In this document: piece after piece, positions 60,099 to 64,000 of the stretch
Numbering within the stretch: position 1 is the first letter of the stretch
How the letters are laid out: every line of letters begins with the position of its first letter
DNA from: Polydactylus sextarius
Lineage: Eukaryota > Chordata > Actinopteri > Polynemidae
Assembly: GCA_016801845.1 (NCBI GenBank)
Contig: CM028913.1
Location: forward strand, 23,402,065 to 23,466,064
Reading direction: 5' to 3'
DNA length: 64,000 bases
The notes under the pieces: generated by a model
What the model was told of the DNA's origin: nothing
The model's database searches: none
What the model saw: only the letters and a program-made list of their open reading frames with translations
Position numbers and translations under genes: made by a program

Positions 60099-60639
60099 CT
60101 GTATCGATGCAGCTGTAACTCACCTGATAACATGTTGTCGTTTTTTATGGAGGGGAACTTAAGGGTCATCTCATGTTTGTGTCGATGTATCATCAAATGG
60201 TCCTCTGTGGGGAATCGCTGTTAAGTTTTTAGAGAGTAGGATTATGAGAGTGTGAGTTGCACGTACAAAGACAAAATAAGTGTCAGTCACTTTTATTCTC
60301 CATTGAAAACTTGTTTCCAAAACCAGCATCAGTGTTGATTTTTTTTTTTTTTAATTCTATAGGTATTTTTACACCTGCAGTGTTATTTACAGTATGTGTG
60401 TCACTCAGTTCCAACATATTCTGTTTCTCCTTATGTGTGTGGCAGTAACCTACGCCTCCTCATTGCACCTCCTCATATTACACACACGCACACACACACA
60501 CGGACATAATCATGCACATGCACACACTGTTGTTGTGTTGTTTTGTCTCGACACCACTCACCTGAGAACAGCCAGGAGCGTTGCACACGAACGGCCTTTC
60601 CTGGTCTGAGTTCATCACTCTGGCCGACTTCTCATAAAA
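30414..60639 (-). CDS. creb5: creb5, CRE-binding bZIP/zinc-finger transcription factor (ATF2-related)
   Basis: Creb5 (CRE-BPa) binds CRE/AP-1-type sites as a homodimer or with Jun. Ten coding exons give 503 residues from the first complete codon seen; human is 508. Counting from that codon, a C2H2 finger has ligands C19, C24, H37 and H41. The ATF2-type TPTP motif (T60, T62), the JNK/p38 target in ATF2, is followed by RFLKNCEEVGLF. A His-rich stretch covers about 269-332. The bZIP basic region is ERNRAAATRCRQKRK (N383, R391) and the zipper leucines are L401, L408, L415, L422 and L429. The C-terminus ends HHTDINPIH. The very first exon, which supplies the initiator of the long human form, was not located. 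M9 (MNSDQERPF) is a plausible alternative start at 60615. Confidence 0.95.
30569..31558 (-). other. creb5 last intron, with a GC-rich block and CRE-like site
   Basis: 990 bp. The part at 31075-31220 is GC/CpG-rich, with CCAAT, a (CCG)n run and TGACGTCT (31178-31185), one base from the CRE TGACGTCA. A (GAC/GAT)n stretch lies near 31460-31490. Function is unknown. Confidence 0.5.
31559..31667 (-). CDS. creb5: creb5 exon, leucine zipper C-terminal half
   Basis: NEVTMLKNEVTQLKQLLLTH, then KDCPITTMQKESQGYL, with zipper residues L422 and L429. The acceptor is cgtttcag and the donor CTCA|gtgagt. Confidence 0.95.
31983..32210 (-). CDS. creb5: creb5 exon, bZIP basic region and first zipper heptads
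   Basis: MSPATQQMQPTQTLQSPPPS, then GGRRRRVVDEDPDERRRKFL, ERNRAAATRCRQKRKVWVMS and LEKKAEELTQTNMQLQ. The ATG directly after the acceptor (tttttttaag) replaces the Val found in human. It is internal in the full transcript, but could serve as a start in a truncated one. The donor is TTCAG|gtagaa. Confidence 0.96.
32211..33514 (-). other. creb5 intron between bZIP and His-rich exons
   Basis: 1.3 kb with poly-T near 32861-32880 and (CA)n at 33366-33400. No exon is recognised. Confidence 0.6.
33366..33400. repeat. (CA)n microsatellite
   Basis: About 17 CA units, ~115 bp downstream (in transcription) of the creb5 His-rich exon donor. Confidence 0.95.
33515..33841 (-). CDS. creb5: creb5 exon, histidine-rich region
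   Basis: 109 codons. It opens RLKAALSHHPGAIANGNMNS and MGHMMEMMSSRQQ, then His/Gly/Pro/Gln-rich sequence with HHHH runs, ending HQTSPHQPMHSASQ. The flanks are conserved with human; the His-rich middle is diverged in length and order. The CAC/GTG-rich DNA leaves long open frames on the opposite strand, which are shadows. The acceptor is tctcctcag and the donor CACAG|gtgagc. Confidence 0.94.
38565..38596. repeat. (CT)n microsatellite
   Basis: About 15 CT units in the large creb5 intron; on the creb5 strand it reads GA. A shorter CT tract lies at 38741-38761. Confidence 0.9.
40440..41130. repeat. Repeat-like block resembling hAT/Tol2-type subterminal sequence
   Basis: Dense short motifs of the AGTAAAAGT, AAGTACA and AAATGTAGTTAA type recur across the block (e.g. 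AGAAAGTAAAAGTACAAGTA at ~40599-40620). Such motifs are typical of the end regions of teleost hAT elements like Tol2. No terminal inverted repeats or target-site duplication could be fixed. Confidence 0.35.
43690..43920. promoter_or_regulatory. Candidate conserved non-coding element in a creb5 intron
   Basis: Repeat-free sequence with homeodomain-like cores (ATTAAC, CAATTAG, CATTAGCG) and balanced composition between microsatellite-rich stretches. Inferred from composition only. Confidence 0.3.
44180..44720. promoter_or_regulatory. CpG-dense non-repetitive block in a creb5 intron
   Basis: Roughly two to three dozen CpGs lie within ~400 bp (44205-44600), in an otherwise CpG-poor intron. There is no microsatellite and open frames on both strands lack recognisable protein. 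Candidate intronic CpG island, alternative promoter or conserved enhancer. Confidence 0.4.
45697..45807 (-). CDS. creb5: creb5 exon, MERQM segment
   Basis: MERQMSMGSNMMGMQGPAHN, then SSCSSTHIPSMHSEAKL; human reads MERQMSVNSSIMGMQGP...MHSEAKM. The acceptor is taatctgcag and the donor GCTG|gtgagt. Confidence 0.94.
45808..47187 (-). other. creb5 intron between MERQM and PVPGS exons
   Basis: 1.4 kb. It has interrupted GT repeats near 46180-46215 and 46290-46315. A repeat-free AT-rich stretch at ~46.67-46.95 kb may be regulatory. No exon is seen. Confidence 0.5.
47188..47314 (-). CDS. creb5: creb5 exon, PVPGSLSSLLHL segment
   Basis: GPVPGSLSSLLHLRNRQRQP, then LPASMPGTLPDPTMPGSSAV and LMP. In human, alternative first exons splice to this exon to make short isoforms. 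No such first exon was recognised in the 9.9-kb upstream intron. The acceptor is catctcag and the donor GCCC|gtgagt. Confidence 0.94.
49500..50110. repeat. Probable dispersed repeat
   Basis: About 600 bp whose phrasing (e.g. GGCTGCTGCATCTGAACCAA, AGTCACAGTAGTCCAG, TGTCATCTGCGTAA) resembles a dispersed teleost repeat I have seen described in many loci. Family and boundaries are not identified, and no coding domain is recognised. Confidence 0.3.
55067..55133. repeat. GA-rich compound microsatellite
   Basis: (AG)n interrupted by an A-run and AAGAAG. On the creb5 strand this is a polypyrimidine stretch within the 9.9-kb intron. Confidence 0.9.
57184..57344 (-). CDS. creb5: creb5 exon, Gln/Ser-rich region
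   Basis: NISLHGQTGQGQHQQQSHSR, then MGNHDTSIVIQQALPSPQSS and SVITQAPSTNRQI. The HDT(N/S)(V/I)VIQQA(M/L)PSPQSSS segment is conserved with human. The middle is Gln-rich and diverged. The acceptor is ctgtgcag and the donor TCGG|gtgagt. Confidence 0.94.
57345..58626 (-). other. creb5 intron, nothing notable
   Basis: 1.3 kb of intronic sequence between the Gln-rich and TPTP exons. No microsatellite of note and no extra exon. Confidence 0.6.
58627..58748 (-). CDS. creb5: creb5 exon with TPTP phospho-motif
   Basis: DQTPTPTRFLKNCEEVGLFS, then ELDCSIEQEFCKAQEEEDSK. The TPTPT motif corresponds to the stress-kinase sites of ATF2. The acceptor is gtttccag and the donor AACAG|gtacca. Confidence 0.95.
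58749..60123 (-). other. creb5 intron with GT microsatellite
   Basis: 1.4 kb with poly-A (58899-58916), poly-T (59349-59361) and a (GT)n run at 60060-60091 that ends ~30 bp from the zinc-finger exon donor. No exon is seen. Confidence 0.6.
60124..60217 (-). CDS. creb5: creb5 exon with second half of the C2H2 finger
   Basis: RFPTEDHLMIHRHKHEMTLK, then FPSIKNDNMLS and one base of D58. It has zinc ligands H37 and H41. The acceptor is cttaacag and the donor ATCAG|gtgagt. Confidence 0.95.
60562..60639 (-). CDS. creb5: creb5 exon with first half of the C2H2 finger
   Basis: FYEKSARVMNSDQERPFVCN, then APGCSQ; human reads IYEESKMNLEQERPFVCSAPGCSQ. It holds zinc ligands C19 and C24, and an internal ATG (60615) that matches the start of a shorter human isoform. 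The acceptor is tttttctag after a very long TTC-rich pyrimidine tract. The donor is CTCAG|gtgagt. Confidence 0.93.
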
Positions 60640-60652
60640 CTAGAAAAAGACA

Positions 60653-60757
60653 GAAGAAGAAGAAGAAGAAGAAAGATGGAGGATGAGAAGAAAAAGAAGA
60701 AGAAGAGAGATGGAGGATAAGAAGAAAAAGAAGAAGAAAGATGGAGGAAAATAAGAA
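60653..60757. repeat. AAG-rich tandem repeat beside a creb5 splice acceptor
   Basis: (AAG)n blocks alternate with GATGGAGGA-type units, so a ~40-bp unit is repeated about two and a half times. On the transcribed (minus) strand this is TTC/TCC-rich pyrimidine sequence starting ~14 nt upstream of the acceptor at 60640-60641. Confidence 0.85.
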
Positions 60758-63700
60758 GACGACGACAAAGACGAGAGCAGAGTTAGAGGAAGTAAATGAC
60801 TTGGGTTCCCCCCAAATATTCCCCGACAACGGGGAGGAAAAACACACTCATTCTGTTGCATCAGACTTAAGGTTTCACCTGAAACACTTATGGTTTTTGT
60901 GGTTCATTCAGTAATAAACTAAAACTTCAACTAACGCTGGGAATTTGGGCTGATGCCAATCAAAACATCAGCTCATACTCTCACTCTAAGTGAGTTGTTG
61001 GTTCATATCTATAGGTTAAAGATGCTATATTTGAAAAACAAACATTTTCACATCAGTATATATCAGCTAACTTTTTATGTCAAAATTGGGGAATATTGGC
61101 TGATAAACAGTATATCTGATAAAGATACAGTTTCTAGGATGTAGGATTCACTAAAACCTTTCACACTAAATAGTCTCAACATGCTGTAAGTTTACTACTG
61201 TTTCATATGTGTGTGAGGTTGCGTGTGACTGAGAAGGCGTCTAAAACCTAAATGTGGGTGGAAACAGTGACAAAATTCGACATGTCTGAAATTTCCAAAC
61301 AAACATCAACCGTGTCGAGAAGCCACAGCCTCAATGAGGTGTCCTCAAACGTCTTCACTGTCACCACAACGCAACAAAATCCGGTCTAACACATGTGGTG
61401 CTGGGTCTGGCAACAATAACTGCTCATGATTGGTGTCACTAATCTAATAGAAATAGATTTTATTTAAACATACAGCCTCATGGTCACACTTCAGAGTGAG
61501 AACAAGAAAAGGAAGTGGAGGCAGAACTGCGATGACTGCGTGACAGACAAGTTAAGTTTTAAAGCTCGTGAGAGTAAATTTAAAAAGCTGCAACTAATGT
61601 CAAACTTGTACTTTAGGAGCACAAGCCACACCTGTGGATCTTGCATCATGTCACAGGTGTTATTTTTCATAGATGTTTCAATAATTCAGAGTAAAGAAGA
61701 CGACAAACTTTCCCCAGAACAAAGAATCGCTTCATACCTGAACTGTGCTTCAAAAATATTTAACTTCTGAACCACAGACACATAAAACTTAAAGGCTTAT
61801 AAACGATGTAAATATTATCACAAAAACAAAAATTATTCATTTTAAAATATATATAAAAAAAAAAACAGCTCAGCTTTTCAAGATCAAACCAAAAGCAGAA
61901 ACATTTACGTTTAAAGTCTGTTTTAACCATTAAGTTTTAAACCCGATCCTGCCTGGTTTAATAAGTAAAACAGCAGAAAAAGTCGTTATATATTTAAGTT
62001 GTGCTCTTGAAGCTAATACAGACGTCTAATACATTTTGAATACGTACTGGATCATGTCAAGTTAAGGGTATTAAAACTGGCAGTGGCACAGCTTTAATCA
62101 GTCATTTCCTGATTAAAATGAAGATTTTAACAACTGAATACTGTATTTTATTTAAGCTTAAGATGTGTTAGTTAGATTTAATGAAATGTGAAAAGAGTTT
62201 AATAGAGAAAAATGATTATATTCAGCAAAGTAAGCGAAAGAGAGAGAGAGAGAGAAAAAAAGTATTACTGGAGTATTTTTTGGATTTCAGCCCTCGGCCT
62301 CGTGTCTTACATCAAAAACTTGGTGACTGCTCAGGTTTGTTCAACAGGGCGTCTTTTATTTTGAAGGTCTGATCGCTGTGCTCTGTATGATGCAGTGTAA
62401 ACGATCCTCACACTGATGCAGATGTTTCATTTAACAGCTGTTTAGTGAGGATGACAAGTGTTAAGGTGGTCTAATTAATCCCCTCCCGGCACAGGGACCA
62501 TAGACGGACATTAACACTCAACATGCAGCTCTGTCAGAGCCCTGTCTGGACCTGTGGACACTCATTTAATACTTTCATAAGTGAATTAAACATTTACTCT
62601 ATGTGAACGGCTGTGTTTCTATTCTGATGCTATTGCTGATGCTAGTGAACGACTTTTCTGTTGTTGTGCTCCTTAGAAAAAATGCTCCAAAACTGAATCA
62701 TTAGCGTTGGATTTGTGGTTTGTTTATCACATCTGCTCTTGGTGAAGACTGGAACATCGACAGCTTTTACAACGCTGAAGCTGCTGCAAAACAAATAACA
62801 AACTCCACCAGCCTTTTTTCCTGCCTCCATCATCATTTCACCAGAGCTGCGTCACGTGTTTTAGCATGAATACCTTCATACACTATGTACATGTGTGCCT
62901 TTTTTCACGGGTACAGACTATTTCCTCAAGCACAGTCAAAACACTCTGATATTGTGTTATGCTAAGCAGCGTTGTTTTCCTAACAAGCTGCACTTCATGA
63001 CCGAGCCTGCAGAGCCGAGGGTCTGGACAGGGTCTCTCTGTCAAGAGCGCCGTGAGCCCTGTTCTCTTGTTTCTGTCACCAACTCGCTCCCCGGCTCTTT
63101 CGCTGGGCCCCTGAAAACTCACCTGGTCTCTTTTGACACAACAAACAAACTAAGACGAAACGCTGCTGATCCTGAACCTTCAACCTGAAAACTAAACCCA
63201 GCGATGATGACAACTATCGGAGCCAGAGCTTCAAAAGGCCTCAACGTGCTGGATCGACATTTCTTTTTTTTAGTTACATCTCAAACTTTCCTCCTGAACA
63301 CCTGTGTAACTATGAATCACTTCATTTAAACTTTACAGAAACTTTACAACCAATCAGAGAAACAAACCAGGACTTCTTTCTTTCTTTTTTCCTTTTTTTT
63401 TTACTCAACAAAAAATATTCAACTATTACCTTCCTGTTCCTCTTTTTTTCCCTTTTTTTGTTTTCTAAACTGGGACTTGATCATTTCGTCACATTTACCA
63501 GGAAATTCAAACCACATGACACATAAAACCTTTAACCATTAATTCTGCGAATGCCTCTGAATTATCCGATGGCATTCACACTTGAAATTATCAGGACTCA
63601 GCGTCCTTCTCGCTGGAAGGGTCACTTGGCTCTCATTTGATATAGATGTTTTAGTTTAGCACAGGAAATTTGGTTACACTTTACATTAACTGTTTCCTGA

Positions 63701-64000
63701 TGTGAGTGAGGCGATGGTGGTGGTGGTGGTGGTGGTGGTGGTGGTGGTGGTGGTGATGGTGTGGGGGGAGGATTAGAGTCTGCCGTTTTATTTCAGGGGG
63801 AGCTGGGGTTGAATTCTCCAGGTACGACGCATATTTGAATTTAAACAATATGGCGAAGAGGAAAAAGAAGGAGCGAAGAATAAGAGTTGGTGGGTGCAAA
63901 GACATATTGGGTTAAAGGCACAAGCACAAACATGCGCAGCAATTCAAAAATCTCCAACCCACCTCCCCCCAAACTCAACACACACACACTCACACACACA
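60758..64000 (-). other. Region upstream of the first visible creb5 exon
   Basis: 3.2 kb, presumably intron. It holds poly-T runs near 63390-63405 and a (GGT)n run at 63714-63757. The exon with the creb5 initiator was not identified; it may lie here as a very short coding end or beyond the right edge. Confidence 0.45.
63714..63757. repeat. (GGT)n trinucleotide run
   Basis: About 13 GGT units ending in GATGGTG. G-rich on the plus strand and likely length-variable. Confidence 0.9.

Noticed and set aside
1..64000. tRNA, rRNA, known microRNA, CRISPR or viral insertions
   Set aside because: None was recognised by eye on either strand. Weak or divergent small RNA genes cannot be excluded without covariance searches.

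Overview
The window is vertebrate nuclear DNA, most likely from a ray-finned (teleost) fish. It has intron-split genes with GT..AG splice sites, abundant CA/GT, CT and GGT microsatellites, poly-A/T runs, short introns for a vertebrate, and small hAT-like DNA-transposon remnants. It carries three recognisable genes in the order chn2 - cpvl - creb5. Human 7p15 has the same order and relative orientation, except that TRIL, which lies between CPVL and CREB5 in human, is not seen here.

Positions 1-20,305 (minus strand) hold chn2, beta-chimaerin, a diacylglycerol-responsive Rac GTPase-activating protein. Twelve coding exons were read out by splice site and phase. They give 394 residues with an SH2 domain, a C1 zinc finger and most of the RhoGAP domain; the last ~70 residues lie to the left of the window. 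A second, SH2-less product of the beta1 type has its first exon fused in genomic DNA to the shared exon at 3142-3225. It sits downstream of a TATA-like box at ~3842-3848.

Positions 21,500-23,064 hold a compact head-to-head promoter region. On the minus side is a candidate small spliced gene that I do not recognise (up to four exons, ending in a stop followed within two bases by AATAAA). On the plus side is cpvl. The ~100 bp between them carries three E-boxes (CACGTG, GTCATATGAC, GTCATGTGAC) and an AP-1 site, which suits a lysosomal/secretory hydrolase gene under MiT/TFE-type control.

Positions 23,065-26,575 (plus strand) hold a complete cpvl. It is a 478-residue serine carboxypeptidase with an intact Ser-Asp-His triad, encoded in 13 coding exons including a 5-nt first coding exon.

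Positions ~27,440-60,639 (minus strand) hold creb5, a zinc-finger/bZIP transcription factor. Ten coding exons give 503 residues, complete except for the initiator exon if the long human-type start is used. The genes cpvl and creb5 converge tail to tail, with a perfect 26-bp palindrome in the gap. The creb5 introns are large (up to ~12 kb). They hold microsatellites, one or two repeat-like segments, and several blocks that look like conserved regulatory DNA, notably a CpG-dense block at ~44.2-44.6 kb.

The three known genes are not a pathway. Chn2 is a cytosolic/membrane Rac regulator, Cpvl a secretory/lysosomal peptidase and Creb5 a nuclear factor. What links them is conserved synteny and shared or facing promoter and terminator space. 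Exon coordinates were derived by hand from splice sites and reading phase; UTR ends, promoters and regulatory calls are weaker inferences.
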